A stretch of DNA of 64,000 bases from Vreelandella songnenensis (GTDB lineage: Bacteria > Pseudomonadota > Gammaproteobacteria > Pseudomonadales > Halomonadaceae): assembly GCF_003002925.1 (NCBI RefSeq), contig NZ_PVTK01000008.1, forward strand, positions 124,001 through 188,000. Direction: 5' to 3'. The notes under the pieces are model-generated. The model did not search any database, had not been told where the DNA came from, and saw only the letters and a list, made by a program, of their open reading frames with translations. Positions 8,546 to 17,716 of the stretch are shown piece after piece. The stretch's first letter is position 1. The number at the start of each line of letters is the position of its first letter. Position numbers and translations under genes: made by a program.

Positions 8546-9247
8546 TTACTGCTCCCCAAAGCCGATATCGTAGCGTTTCTGCAGCCTTGCAAAGATCCAC
8601 TCGGACACACTGGCGATCAGCAGGTAGGCAACCGCTACGGGAATTAGAAACACGAAGGGTTCGTGGGTCGCTCGGGAGGCTTCGGCTGCCACGCGAACCA
8701 TATCGGTCAGGCCGATGACCGAGACCAGCGCGGTGGTCTTGAGCAGTACCATCCAGTTATTGGACAGTCCCGGCAGTGCGTGGCGCATCATCTGCGGGAA
8801 CCGAATACGCCGAAACACAAGGCTGCCGCTCATGCCGTAGGCCTTGCCCGCTTCGATCTGGCCGTTATCCACGGCCATGAAGGCGCCGCGAAAGGTCTCG
8901 CCCATGTAGGCGCCGAAAATGAACCCGATGGTCAGTACGCCCGCAGCAAAGGCGTTGAAGTTGATGTAGATATCAATGTCGTAACTGTAATAGAGAATAT
9001 CGCTGATGGCATTGACGCCGATCTGCCCGCCGTAGAACAGCAGCATCATCAGCACCAGATCCGGCACGCCGCGAATCAGCGTCGTATACACGGTCGCAAT
9101 GCCATGCGGTAGCCAGTGACGCGACATCTTGGCCGTGGCGGTAAAAAGCCCCAGCACCAGGGCCAGCAGCAGCGATAACACCGCCAGTTGAACGGTAACC
9201 CCGGCGCCTTCGATCAAACGCGGGCCGTACCCTTGCAAATCCAGCAT
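8546..9247 (-). CDS. aotQ: Amino acid ABC transporter permease (AotQ/HisQ type)
   Basis: A 233-aa inner-membrane permease pairing with AotM. It shows TTLIRGVPDLVLMMLLFYGG and the EAA loop GQIEAGKAYGMSGSLVFRRIRFP. Hydrophobic segments occupy about residues 12-40, 55-75, 95-115 and 185-210. It starts 14 nt after the ATPase gene, which sits upstream on the same strand, and ends one base before aotM. It is a little longer than the HisQ standard and otherwise normal. Confidence 0.88.
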   Translation of the reverse strand: MLDLQGYGPRLIEGAGVTVQLAVLSLLLALVLGLFTATAKMSRHWLPHGIATVYTTLIRGVPDLVLMMLLFYGGQIGVNAISDILYYSYDIDIYINFNAFAAGVLTIGFIFGAYMGETFRGAFMAVDNGQIEAGKAYGMSGSLVFRRIRFPQMMRHALPGLSNNWMVLLKTTALVSVIGLTDMVRVAAEASRATHEPFVFLIPVAVAYLLIASVSEWIFARLQKRYDIGFGEQ

Positions 9248-9261
9248 GGTAGCCTCGCAGA

Positions 9262-10026
9262 TCAGTAGTTGGGGGTAAGAAACTGTTTGAGCCGCGGCGA
9301 CTGCGGATTGCCCAGGACTTCATCCGGCGTGCCGGCTTCTTCTACCAGCCCCTGATGCAGGTAGATCACCTTGCTTGAAACATCCCGGGCGAAGCTCATT
9401 TCATGGGTGACCACGACCATGGTGCGTCCTTCGTTGGCCAGGTCGCGCATGACCTTCAGCACATCGCCCACCAGCTCCGGGTCAAGTGCCGAGGTGGGCT
9501 CGTCAAACAGCATGACTTCCGGGTCCATGGCCAGCGCCCGTGCAATCGCGCCGCGCTGCTGCTGCCCGCCGGACATCTGAGCGGGGTAGGCGTTGGCGCG
9601 GGCGGTCAGGCCTACGCGCTCGAGTAACGCATGGGCGTGGTCGGTGGCCTCTTTCCTGGATTTTCCCAGCACGTGAATGGGCGCTTCGATGATGTTCTGA
9701 AGCAGGGTCATGTGAGCCCAGAGGTTGAAGTTCTGAAACACCATCGACAGTTTGGCACGCATCTGCACGACCTGTTTCCAGTCGGCCGGCTCACGCCCGT
9801 GGCGGGTTTCTTTAAAGCGGATGGTGTCACCGTGGAGAATGATCTCGCCCTCGTCGGGCTGCTCCAGCAGGTTCATGCAGCGTAGAAAGGTGCTTTTACC
9901 AGACCCCGAAGCGCCAATCAGAGTGATCACGTCACCTTTTTGTGCTTCCAATGAGAGGCCTTTGAGGACTTCCGTATCGCCAAAGCGCTTTTTGATATTA
10001 CGCACTTCAAGGGGAGTAGCGGCCAT
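9262..10026 (-). CDS. aotP: Amino acid ABC transporter ATPase (AotP/HisP type)
   Basis: A 254-aa ABC ATPase that powers the importer. The Walker A motif is GASGSGKS, the Q-loop FQNFNLWAHMT, the signature SGGQQQR, the Walker B VMLFDEPTSALDPE and the switch histidine VVTHEM. The LWAHMT-LQNIIEAPIHVLG stretch is characteristic of the HisP/AotP group. ATG 10026 has GGAG nine nt upstream; the ATG at 10032 is too close to that site. It is the first gene of the ATPase-permease-permease-binding protein operon. Confidence 0.9.
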   Translation of the reverse strand: MAATPLEVRNIKKRFGDTEVLKGLSLEAQKGDVITLIGASGSGKSTFLRCMNLLEQPDEGEIILHGDTIRFKETRHGREPADWKQVVQMRAKLSMVFQNFNLWAHMTLLQNIIEAPIHVLGKSRKEATDHAHALLERVGLTARANAYPAQMSGGQQQRGAIARALAMDPEVMLFDEPTSALDPELVGDVLKVMRDLANEGRTMVVVTHEMSFARDVSSKVIYLHQGLVEEAGTPDEVLGNPQSPRLKQFLTPNY

Positions 10027-10250
10027 AAACATAGGCTCCAGTACAAAGTTGCCGCGGTAGCAACGCGTTTAATTGACGTTAGACTAGGTGGCGGCTGGCG
10101 CGAAAAAGTGGCGATTCTATCAGGCCCAGCGAAAATTGCGTGCTTTCGTTATGCGATAAATGCAGGGCGCTTGACGAACACAACGCGTGCGGTAGCCATG
10201 AATAGCCTCTAGGTTGTTGTTATTAATGCGTTATTCTAATAGTTCAACGT

Positions 10251-11237
10251 TTAATTCGGTGCCTGGGTCGGTGATACCAAAAGGGCCGCCCTGGCGCCGA
10301 TGGCGACATCGGCATTGGGAAACACGACGTGCAAGGGAGTATCGCCCACAATGAAATCCCCTGCCACGCTATCGCAGGCCAAGCGTGTGCCCGGTTCAAA
10401 GCGGCTGAAATTGGGCGTATCCGCTGCGAAGCAGAGTGAGAAGTCTTCTGCCTGGCGCATCAGCTCGTGCTGCACCTGGAAAAACGTCATGCTGCCTGGC
10501 GCTTGCCGGGCAGGCTTGCCACCTTCACCCAGCGCCTTCAGCAGGGCCAGCATGGGTGCCAGCGCGGCCATGTCGTTTTGCCCAAAGGGGGCGACACGTC
10601 CAAGCTCGAAGGTAAATGCCTGCGCCTGATGATAGTGCTTGCTGTAGTGCGAAAACGTCCAGCTAGTCTGGTGCTGGTGAAGTACGGCCTGCATGTCGGC
10701 GGCAGCCAGCCACGCCCACTGCATTGTCGTAATCGCGGTATCGGCAAACGGCTCGACTACAAAACGCGGGTAGAGGCTGCCACGAATCGCGGTGTGCAGG
10801 TCGTAATGCAGCTTGGGAAGCTCGGTATGCGCGACAAAGAAGCGGTCCACCGCGGCCATCAGTTCTCGGGCGCGCTCGGGTTCGGCGCCTTGTTCGGCAA
10901 GGCCGCGCTGGAAAAGGCGGTTGAGGTTGATGTCGATAAAGCGGCGTTGGGCGCGCAGGGCTGGAATGTTGCCGAGTATCACCAGCACCGGGGCGCCAAG
11001 GGAGGCGACACCCGCTTCCAGCGCGCTTAGCCAACTGCCCAGAAGCTCGACCGGGGCGGTTTCGTTGCCGTGAATGGCCGCCGAGAAAATGCAGGCGTGA
11101 GCATCGGATGTGGGCGTATCGGGCAGAAGCTCGATGATGCCAGGGGCATGTAGCTGATAAGTGCCGCTGGCGAATCGGCCGCGCTTTTGTGAAGGCAGGC
11201 GCTCATTGAGCGTCCAGTCGAGCCAGTGATCCAGCAT
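10251..11237 (-). CDS. astE: Succinylglutamate desuccinylase AstE
   Basis: A 328-aa zinc peptidase-like enzyme that splits N-succinylglutamate into succinate and glutamate, the last step of the AST arginine catabolic route. Zinc-ligand motifs are SAAIHGNETAPVELL (H and E) and LHYDLHTAIRGS; RFIDINLNRLF and TFELGRVAPFG are also conserved. The start has AAGAGG upstream. It sits 218 bp upstream of the ABC operon on the same strand, which links it to arginine uptake. The other ast genes are not in the window. A paralogue called AotO occurs in Pseudomonas aot operons, but the motifs and length here fit AstE itself. Confidence 0.9.
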   Translation of the reverse strand: MLDHWLDWTLNERLPSQKRGRFASGTYQLHAPGIIELLPDTPTSDAHACIFSAAIHGNETAPVELLGSWLSALEAGVASLGAPVLVILGNIPALRAQRRFIDINLNRLFQRGLAEQGAEPERARELMAAVDRFFVAHTELPKLHYDLHTAIRGSLYPRFVVEPFADTAITTMQWAWLAAADMQAVLHQHQTSWTFSHYSKHYHQAQAFTFELGRVAPFGQNDMAALAPMLALLKALGEGGKPARQAPGSMTFFQVQHELMRQAEDFSLCFAADTPNFSRFEPGTRLACDSVAGDFIVGDTPLHVVFPNADVAIGARAALLVSPTQAPN

Positions 11238-11358
11238 ATCGGCCTCTTGTTATTGGTGGCTAGTCCACGGTCATGTTTAGCATGCCCTTGAGGCAGAGCA
11301 AGCGTCAGCGTCGTGGTTATGAAAATGAAGAGGGGCTTTGTGTAAGCACTGACCCAAA

Positions 11359-11382
11359 AACGCCCGCAAAGAAGCGGGCGTT
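11359..11382 (-). terminator. Terminator of the hemerythrin gene
   Basis: AACGCCCGC / GCGGGCGTT stem with a 6-nt loop, followed on the minus strand by a T run, about 20 nt past the stop. Confidence 0.88.
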
Positions 11383-11403
11383 GAGAAGCGAGAAAGGGAA
11401 GGC

Positions 11404-11844
11404 TTAGCCGGCGCGCAGGCGCTGCATCTCTTCTTCGTAGTCATCCGCCAGCGCGGTTTTCTGTGGATTTTTCAGGCCACGCCCGGCCAGCTGGAATACT
11501 TCCTGCTCTTCTTCGTCCAGATGGTGGGTCACCAGATGCTGCAGCTGCTTGGCGTAGGTAAGCCAACTGGAGGCGCTGTAGTCGGTGCTGTCCAATTGCT
11601 CGATCAGCTCATCGATTTCATGGTGCTCGGCCACGCTGTGGCGGGCTTTTTCCTGGGTGAGGTCCAGCTCCATCAGCGGGATGTAGAACATGCGCTCTTC
11701 AGCGGCGGCATGGTGCTGAAGCTCGTGCTTGACCTGCTTGTAGAGGGTATCGCGCTCTTCGCTGTCGCCATGGGTTTCGACCAGTCGCGCCAGCAGGTCG
11801 CGTTGGAGGTCATGGTCTTTACGCAGGGCTTCGAAAATGGTCAT
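11404..11844 (-). CDS. Hemerythrin HHE-domain protein
   Basis: A 146-aa all-helical protein of the hemerythrin HHE cation-binding family. Candidate diiron ligands are His11, His44/45 with Glu49, His74/75, and His107/108 with Glu112 in the pattern H-HxxE-HH-HHxxEE. Such proteins bind O2, NO or sense redox and iron. It is cytoplasmic with no signal peptide. It appears monocistronic with its own terminator and is divergent from wrbA, another redox-stress gene. The precise role is not predictable from sequence. Confidence 0.85.
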   Translation of the reverse strand: MTIFEALRKDHDLQRDLLARLVETHGDSEERDTLYKQVKHELQHHAAAEERMFYIPLMELDLTQEKARHSVAEHHEIDELIEQLDSTDYSASSWLTYAKQLQHLVTHHLDEEEQEVFQLAGRGLKNPQKTALADDYEEEMQRLRAG

Positions 11845-12054
11845 TTGGCTACTTCCTTGTGGTGAACACTTATAGCAAAGAGTAAACGTTAGTCAGTAGT
11901 GGGCATCTTCGCAAGCAAAAAGCCGTGCAGTAAATCGAAGCGAGTAGATGAAAACATTCGCTTTTATGCTTTTGATATTGGGCTATGGTTAAAGGCGCTG
12001 TCCACAAGGGTGGTTAGTCACGCAGACTTAAAGCAACGTCCAAAGGAGTGAGCA

Positions 12055-12654
12055 ATGTCAAAGGTACTGGTACTCTACTATTCCATGTATGGTCACGTTG
12101 ATACCCTGGCTCAGGCTGTCGCCGAAGGCGCAAGAAAGGTTGATGGCGTGGAGGTAACCGTCAAGCGGGTGCCGGAAACCATGCCCGAAGATGCCTTCAA
12201 GAACGCTGGGGGCAAGCAGGATTACGCGACACCAGAAGCCACTCCTCAGGAACTTGCCGATTACGACGCCATCATCTTCGGTACGCCGACCCGCTTTGGC
12301 AACATGGCCGGTCAGATGCGTACCTTCCTGGACCAGACCGGTGGCCTTTGGGCCAACGGCTCGCTGCGCGGCAAGGTAGGCAGCGTATTTACCTCGACGG
12401 GCACCGGCGGGGGCGAAGAGATGACGGTGACCTCCACCTGGACCACGCTTGCCCACCACGGCATGGTGATCGTGCCCATTGGCTACGGCATTGAAGAGCA
12501 GTTCGATATTTCCGAGGTAAGCGGCGGCAACCCTTACGGCGCCGCGACACTTGCCGGCGGCGACGGCTCCCGCCAGCCCAGCGAACGCGAGCTGAAGCTT
12601 GCCCGGTTCCAGGGCGAACACGTGGCCGGCATTGCCGCCAAACTGGCGCGTTGA
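12055..12654 (+). CDS. wrbA: NAD(P)H:quinone oxidoreductase WrbA
   Basis: A 199-aa flavodoxin-like enzyme that reduces quinones by two electrons and limits semiquinone stress. The FMN phosphate loop is [13 protein letters not shown] at residues 7-19. The [22 protein letters not shown] segment and [10 protein letters not shown] are diagnostic of WrbA. AAAGGAG precedes the start. It is monocistronic, with a terminator that can also serve the convergent dmlA gene. Confidence 0.95.
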   Translation: MSKVLVLYYSMYGHVDTLAQAVAEGARKVDGVEVTVKRVPETMPEDAFKNAGGKQDYATPEATPQELADYDAIIFGTPTRFGNMAGQMRTFLDQTGGLWANGSLRGKVGSVFTSTGTGGGEEMTVTSTWTTLAHHGMVIVPIGYGIEEQFDISEVSGGNPYGAATLAGGDGSRQPSERELKLARFQGEHVAGIAAKLAR

Positions 12655-12668
12655 TAGCGCTTGCAAGA

Positions 12669-12690
12669 AAGCCACCCGACGGGGTGGCTT
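12669..12690. terminator. Bidirectional terminator between wrbA and dmlA
   Basis: AAGCCACCC / GGGTGGCTT stem with a GACG loop; a T run follows on the plus strand. Confidence 0.88.
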
Positions 12691-12718
12691 TTTTCATGCC
12701 TGACGCTTTTATTAGAGA

Positions 12719-13792
12719 TTAGTCACCCAGCCGCTTGGCAATCGCTTCGCCCAGCGTCTTGGTAGTGCCCTGACCGCCGATATCGCCGGTCAATACGGTT
12801 GTGTCACCGTCGCTCAGCACTGACTCGATGGCACCGACGATAGCATCGCTGGCTTCCTTGTAGCCCAGGTGTTCCAGCATCATCGCGCCGGACCAGATCT
12901 GGCCGATGGGGTTGGCGATACCCTTGCCAGCGATGTCCGGGGCGCTGCCGTGGACCGGCTCGAACAGGCTGGGGAACTTGCCTTCCGGGTTGATGTTGGC
13001 CGACGGCGCAATACCGATGGTGCCAGTGCAGGCCGGGCCCAGGTCAGAGAGGATGTCACCAAACAGGTTGCTGCCCACCACCACGTCGAACCAGTCCGGG
13101 TGGAGCACGAAGTTGGCAGTCAAAATATCGATATGAAACTTGTCGACGTCGATGTCCGGGTACTGCTTGGCCATCTCCAGAACGCGCTCGTCCCAGTAGG
13201 GCATGGTGATGGAGATGCCGTTGGACTTGGTGGCCGAGGTCAGCTTCTTGCGCGGGCGGGTCTGGGCCAAGTCAAAGGCGTATTTCAGCACGCGGTCAAC
13301 GCCGGTGCGACTCATTACGGTTTCCTGAATGACCACCTCGCGCTCGGTGCCTTCGAACATCTTGCCGCCGATGCTCGAGTACTCGCCCTCGGTGTTTTCA
13401 CGCACCACGTAAAAATCGATATCGCCGGGTTCGCGGCCGGCCAGCGGGCTCTTGATGCCGGGCATCAGCTTGCAGGGGCGCAGGTTGACGTACTGATCGA
13501 AGCAGCGGCGGAACTGGATCAGCGAGCCCCATAGCGAAATATGGTCGGGCACTTTTTCGGGCCAGCCGACGGCGCCGTAGAAAAGTGCGTCGAAGCCCTT
13601 GAGCTGCTCGAACCAGTCGTCCGGCATCATCTTGCCGTGCTCCAGGTAGTAGTCGCAGTTACCGAAATCAAAGGTGGTGAACTCAAGGTCGATATTGAAG
13701 CGCTTGGCGGCGGCTTCCAGAGTGCGCAGGCCCTCGGGCATGACTTCCGGGCCGATACCGTCACCGGCGATAACCGCAATACGATGAGTCAT
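12719..13792 (-). CDS. dmlA: D-malate / tartrate dehydrogenase (decarboxylating)
   Basis: A 357-aa member of the isocitrate/isopropylmalate dehydrogenase family. It starts at MTHRIAVIAGDGIGPEV with AGGAG upstream; an in-frame extension of 34 residues is not family-like. SLWGSLIQFRRCFDQYVNLRPCKLMPG, DFYVVRENTEGEYSS and GSNLFGDILSDLGP place it in the D-malate/tartrate dehydrogenase group. The enzyme would oxidise D-malate or L-tartrate with NAD+, giving pyruvate or a related product. The divergent LysR gene repeats the E. coli dmlA-dmlR arrangement. D-malate versus tartrate cannot be settled from sequence alone. Confidence 0.87.
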   Translation of the reverse strand: MTHRIAVIAGDGIGPEVMPEGLRTLEAAAKRFNIDLEFTTFDFGNCDYYLEHGKMMPDDWFEQLKGFDALFYGAVGWPEKVPDHISLWGSLIQFRRCFDQYVNLRPCKLMPGIKSPLAGREPGDIDFYVVRENTEGEYSSIGGKMFEGTEREVVIQETVMSRTGVDRVLKYAFDLAQTRPRKKLTSATKSNGISITMPYWDERVLEMAKQYPDIDVDKFHIDILTANFVLHPDWFDVVVGSNLFGDILSDLGPACTGTIGIAPSANINPEGKFPSLFEPVHGSAPDIAGKGIANPIGQIWSGAMMLEHLGYKEASDAIVGAIESVLSDGDTTVLTGDIGGQGTTKTLGEAIAKRLGD

Positions 13793-13922
13793 GGGAACTC
13801 CTGTTTGTTGTTGAGTGAGGGTGGATGACGCTTGGATAAGCTCTACAGGCAGTCTAGCGGCTGTGGCGGGAAAGATAATCGGGTTAGTATGCAAGCTATT
13901 GTTGCCTGAAAGTGGAGAATCG
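13793..13922. promoter_or_regulatory. Divergent dmlA/dmlR promoter region
   Basis: A 130-bp gap between divergent starts, where a LysR regulator normally binds. TGCAAgctattgTTGCC (about 13889-13905) is an imperfect dyad and a possible site. No promoter boxes are convincing. Confidence 0.45.
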
Positions 13923-14858
13923 ATGTCGGCGCTTGATGATCTGGCGTTCTTTCAACAGCTGGCCCGCTCGGGCAGCCTGACGGCCACGGCGCGCGAGCTT
14001 GGTCTTTCGCTCTCTGCGGTCAGCAAGCGGCTCAAGCAGCTGGAAGCCCGGCTTGGGGTGGAGCTTGCCGCCCGCACCACGCGGCGGCTGACGCTAACCG
14101 CGGAAGGGGAGCGCTACCTTGCGCGCGGGTCGCTGATCCTCGACGAGCTGGGAGAGCTTGAAAATTCGCTGGGCGATGCTCGCCAGCAGGCGCTGAGTGG
14201 CCGGCTTCGAGTGAACGCCACGTTCGGCTTTGGCCGGCGGCATATCGCGCCGCTGCTTTCCGCATTCTGCGCGGCGAATCCTGGGGTAGAGGGGTGGCTC
14301 GAGCTGACCAATTTTCCGCTCAACCTGAGCGATCACGGTTTCGATATCGGCATTCGCGTTGGCCAGCCGCCGGATTCTCGCCTGATTGCCCGGCCGCTTC
14401 TGGCCAACCGGCGCGTACTCTGTGCAGCGCCTGACTATATTGCGCGCATGCCGCCGCTCGCAGCTCCGATGGATCTGGCCCGGCAGGCGTGTCTGGTGGT
14501 ACGGGAAAACGATACCGATTTCCCGCTCTGGCGTTTCGAGCGCTGCGACAAGCCAAGCGAGGTGCAGTCAGTCAAGGTCAGCGGGCGGTTGGCCAGCAAC
14601 GACGGCGAGGTGATCACCCAGCTGGCGCTGGATGGGCACGGCGTCATGCTGCGCTCCTGGTGGGATGTGAATGAGCATCTGGCCAGCGGTGCGCTCTGCC
14701 CCCTGATGCCTGGTTGGCAGAGCGTGCGTGCCGATTTTCATGCCGTGTTCGAGCAGCGCCGCCACGTGCCCGCCCGGCTGCGCGCCTTTATCCATTACCT
14801 GGAGCGCGAGATCGCCGGGCGGGTGCCGCCGTTACCGCTGTGTCCGGTGTCACCTTGA
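13923..14858 (+). CDS. dmlR: LysR-family regulator (DmlR-like)
   Basis: A 311-aa LysR regulator. The N-terminal winged helix spans residues 1-60 (LAFFQQLARSGSLTATARELGLSLSAVSKRLKQLE). A substrate-binding domain follows at about 90-295. The start has GGAGA upstream; the longer frame from 13815 would overlap the promoter. It is divergent from dmlA and probably activates it in response to the substrate. The tail is proline-rich and unremarkable. Confidence 0.85.
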   Translation: MSALDDLAFFQQLARSGSLTATARELGLSLSAVSKRLKQLEARLGVELAARTTRRLTLTAEGERYLARGSLILDELGELENSLGDARQQALSGRLRVNATFGFGRRHIAPLLSAFCAANPGVEGWLELTNFPLNLSDHGFDIGIRVGQPPDSRLIARPLLANRRVLCAAPDYIARMPPLAAPMDLARQACLVVRENDTDFPLWRFERCDKPSEVQSVKVSGRLASNDGEVITQLALDGHGVMLRSWWDVNEHLASGALCPLMPGWQSVRADFHAVFEQRRHVPARLRAFIHYLEREIAGRVPPLPLCPVSP

Positions 14859-14960
14859 TCGACAATAGAGGTTCCCGATTGGGCTATGGTGAAGTGAGTC
14901 TTACAAGAAGGGCGCGCGGTCGACGTGCCTCACGTGCAGTTAAGAACAAAGGAGTGTTTT

Positions 14961-15389
14961 ATGTGGTATCAGCAGGAAATCCATCTACCCGAGCTTGCCC
15001 GTGGCTTTCATCTGGTGACCGATCAGGTGGCGCGGGCGCTACCGTGCCTGGAGGATTGCAGCATGGGAATGCTGCATCTTCAACTGATGCACACCTCGGC
15101 GTCGTTGACGCTCAATGAAAACAGCGACCCGGATGTGCGTCATGATCTCGACGCCTTTATCCGTCGGCTGGTACCGGAAGGGCTGGATTACTTTCGCCAT
15201 ACGCTTGAAGGGCCGGACGATATGCCCGCCCACGTGGCCGCCAGCCTGCTCGGCACTCAGGTTACTCTTGCCGTGCGCGATGGACGTATGGCGCTGGGCA
15301 CCTGGCAAGGCCTCTGGCTGGGTGAACATCGCGAGCAGGGTGGCCCACGGCGTATACTGGCTACCCTGAATGGCTGCGAAGCCCGTTAA
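14961..15389 (+). CDS. yjbQ: YjbQ/UPF0047 family protein
   Basis: A 142-aa protein of the YjbQ family, a small beta-sandwich trimer reported to have weak thiamine-phosphate synthase activity. Key motifs are LMHTSASLTLNEN with the conserved HTSA, and the LGTWQGLWLGEHR segment near the end. AAAGGAG precedes the start. It lies about 100 bp after dmlR on the same strand, with no obvious functional link. The cellular role of the family is not well defined. Confidence 0.88.
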   Translation: MWYQQEIHLPELARGFHLVTDQVARALPCLEDCSMGMLHLQLMHTSASLTLNENSDPDVRHDLDAFIRRLVPEGLDYFRHTLEGPDDMPAHVAASLLGTQVTLAVRDGRMALGTWQGLWLGEHREQGGPRRILATLNGCEAR

Positions 15390-15455
15390 ATTCGATATAC
15401 CCTTATCCCGGGCTGCTTTGCCATGAATCCCCATGCCTTGAGAACACTGCTGTAG

Positions 15456-17714
15456 ATGCTCCCGAAACGTTCCTTTCTGCGTGTTTTACGACGTTCGCAC
15501 AAGCGCTGGCTGCGGCTTTTCTTCGTGCTCAATCTTCTGCTGGTCGCGGGGCTCGTCACACACCAGGTATGGCTGTATGTTGCCGAGCCCACGTTCGAGT
15601 CGGTGCATACCCTGCAGGTGGCGGATATCCGTGAAACGCTAGCCGAGCGCGACGCTTTTCGGTTTGCGGTGGTGGGGAACATCAACAATTCGGTCAGCGT
15701 GTTCCGCAACGAGATCGTGCCACGGGTGAATAGCAGCGGGGCCGATTTTCTGGTGTCCGCAGGCAACGCCGTAAGCAGCGGCCAGCAGGAGAGTTACAAG
15801 GCGATTTACGACAGCCTGGAGCAGCTGACGATGCCTTATCTGCTGACCTATGGCGAAAACGAGGACAGCGATTTTGGCAGCTACCTGTTCTACGAGTATT
15901 TTGGCCCGCACTTCTACTCCTTTGTAGCCGGCAACAGCCACTTCATCTTTCTGGATGCGACCGGAAAATCCTCGACCTCCTGGCAGCTGGACTGGCTGGA
16001 GCGTGAGCTTTCGGCATCCAATGCCGAGCATCGTTTCATCTTTATCGGTCTGCCGCTGCATGATGTGGTGCAGAATGCGCCGCTGTTTGAAACCGACAAC
16101 TATCTGAATGACGCTAAGCTTGGCGAAGGGATCATGCGTCTGGCGGAAAGCTATGCGGTGGATACCGTGTTCTCGGCCAATCTGTCGCTGTTTTCCGACC
16201 AGACCATCAACGGCGTGGAGTATGTGACCACCGGCGGCGCGGGGGGGCTTCTTCTGAACGCCGACAGCAGCTTTCATCACTATGTGGTAGTGGATGTGCA
16301 GGGGGATGATGTGAGCATCCATCCGGTCCGCTTGAACGTTGACCGCCCCGGCTGGTGGCGCATGCTGAGCAGCGTCGGCTCGACGATCTATGCGTTCTTC
16401 TATGTGAGCTATCCACGTTTTCTGCTGATCGTGGGCCTGCTGACGCTGCTGGCCATGCGCCTTTATCAGCTGATATTCGAAGAGCGCGATTACTATCCGG
16501 ATTTTGACATCGACCCTACCCCCTATCTGAACAAGCCGCTGCGCGTGGCAATGGTTTCCAACAACTACTTTCCGTTCGTTTCGGGGGTGTCTGTTTCGGT
16601 GGAGCGCCTGCGGCGCGGACTGAGCGAGCTTGGCCATACCCTTGAGCTTTACGTGCCGCGCTACCGTGAGGCGTGTCAGGACGACAAGGCCGTGCTGCGT
16701 ATCCCGACGCTGATGTCGTTTGGCGAGAAGCGCGAATTCCGGCTTACCAACCCGTTCAGCCTGCGGTTCAGGCGCTATGTGCGTCGCTTCAGGCCGGACG
16801 TGATTCACGTGCATCACCCGTTCTGGCTAGGCTCCATGGGGCTGTTCATGGGACGCCGGCTCAAGGTGCCGGTAGTGTATACCTATCACACCCGCCTGGA
16901 GCACTACGCCCATTTTGTGCCATTACCCAGCGTCCTGTTCCGTAACCTGATTTCGCACTACCTGATCAAGCGCTTCTCCAACGCCTGCCAGGGGGTAATC
17001 GTGCCCACCTATTCGGCGGAAGAGTATCTGCGCATGATTGGCGTAAAGACGCCGACGCTGGTACAGCCAACGGGCATCGACTGCGCCCGGTTTGCCCAGG
17101 TGGATGGTCAGGCGTTGGCTGAGCTTCGCGAACAGCTGGCTATTTCCGCAAAGCGCAGGATATTGATCAGCGTCTCGCGCATCAGCCAGGAGAAGAATAT
17201 CGGCTTCATGCTGGAGGCGCTGGCGGAACTCAAGCAGCAGGGGCATCAGAATCTACACCTGCTGATGATTGGCGACGGCCCGGACCGGGAAAACCTGAGC
17301 AGGCAGATTGAACGCCTGGGGCTTGGCGATCACGTTACCCTGGCTGGCGCCGTACCGCCTGAGGAGATGGCGCTTTATTACCACCTGGGCGATCTGTTCG
17401 TGTTTGCTTCGACCTCGGAAACCCAGGGAATGGTCATTCTCGAAGCCATGGCGGCCGGGTTGCCGGTGGTGGCCGTGCGCTCAAGCGGTATCGATGACGT
17501 GGTGCGCGAAGGCTTCAACGGCTACAAGACGCCGCAAAACCGCACGGCCTGGGGGCGGCGGATCGTTGAGCTGACGGAAAACGATTCGCTGCGTGAAACC
17601 CTGGGCCATCAGGCCAGTACGTTTGCCGCCGACTTCGATATCCAGAACTTTGCGGCAACGGTCGCGGGCTTTTATGCCGATGTGCTGGCCAAGTACCACG
17701 CCCCGCCCCGCTAG
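15456..17714 (+). CDS. Membrane-anchored fusion: metallophosphoesterase-like domain plus GT4 glycosyltransferase
   Basis: A 752-aa protein. A basic N-terminus precedes a membrane segment at about 21-41. Residues 68-292 have the order of calcineurin-like phosphoesterase motifs, but metal ligands look lost: NINN for DxH, GN for GD (104), GENE for GNHE (133-136), and no GHxH near 240. Hydrophobic segments at about 305-342 lead to a GT-B glycosyltransferase (362-752) with SNNYFPFVSGVSVSVERLRRG, HVHHPFW and the retaining EX7E motif Glu655/Glu663. Topology suggests a periplasmic pseudo-enzyme domain and a cytoplasmic transferase. The acceptor may be a lipid, as in GT4 enzymes making glycolipids. 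The domain junction is read directly; the loss of catalysis is inferred. Confidence 0.85.
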   Translation: MLPKRSFLRVLRRSHKRWLRLFFVLNLLLVAGLVTHQVWLYVAEPTFESVHTLQVADIRETLAERDAFRFAVVGNINNSVSVFRNEIVPRVNSSGADFLVSAGNAVSSGQQESYKAIYDSLEQLTMPYLLTYGENEDSDFGSYLFYEYFGPHFYSFVAGNSHFIFLDATGKSSTSWQLDWLERELSASNAEHRFIFIGLPLHDVVQNAPLFETDNYLNDAKLGEGIMRLAESYAVDTVFSANLSLFSDQTINGVEYVTTGGAGGLLLNADSSFHHYVVVDVQGDDVSIHPVRLNVDRPGWWRMLSSVGSTIYAFFYVSYPRFLLIVGLLTLLAMRLYQLIFEERDYYPDFDIDPTPYLNKPLRVAMVSNNYFPFVSGVSVSVERLRRGLSELGHTLELYVPRYREACQDDKAVLRIPTLMSFGEKREFRLTNPFSLRFRRYVRRFRPDVIHVHHPFWLGSMGLFMGRRLKVPVVYTYHTRLEHYAHFVPLPSVLFRNLISHYLIKRFSNACQGVIVPTYSAEEYLRMIGVKTPTLVQPTGIDCARFAQVDGQALAELREQLAISAKRRILISVSRISQEKNIGFMLEALAELKQQGHQNLHLLMIGDGPDRENLSRQIERLGLGDHVTLAGAVPPEEMALYYHLGDLFVFASTSETQGMVILEAMAAGLPVVAVRSSGIDDVVREGFNGYKTPQNRTAWGRRIVELTENDSLRETLGHQASTFAADFDIQNFAATVAGFYADVLAKYHAPPR

Positions 17715-17716
17715 AT

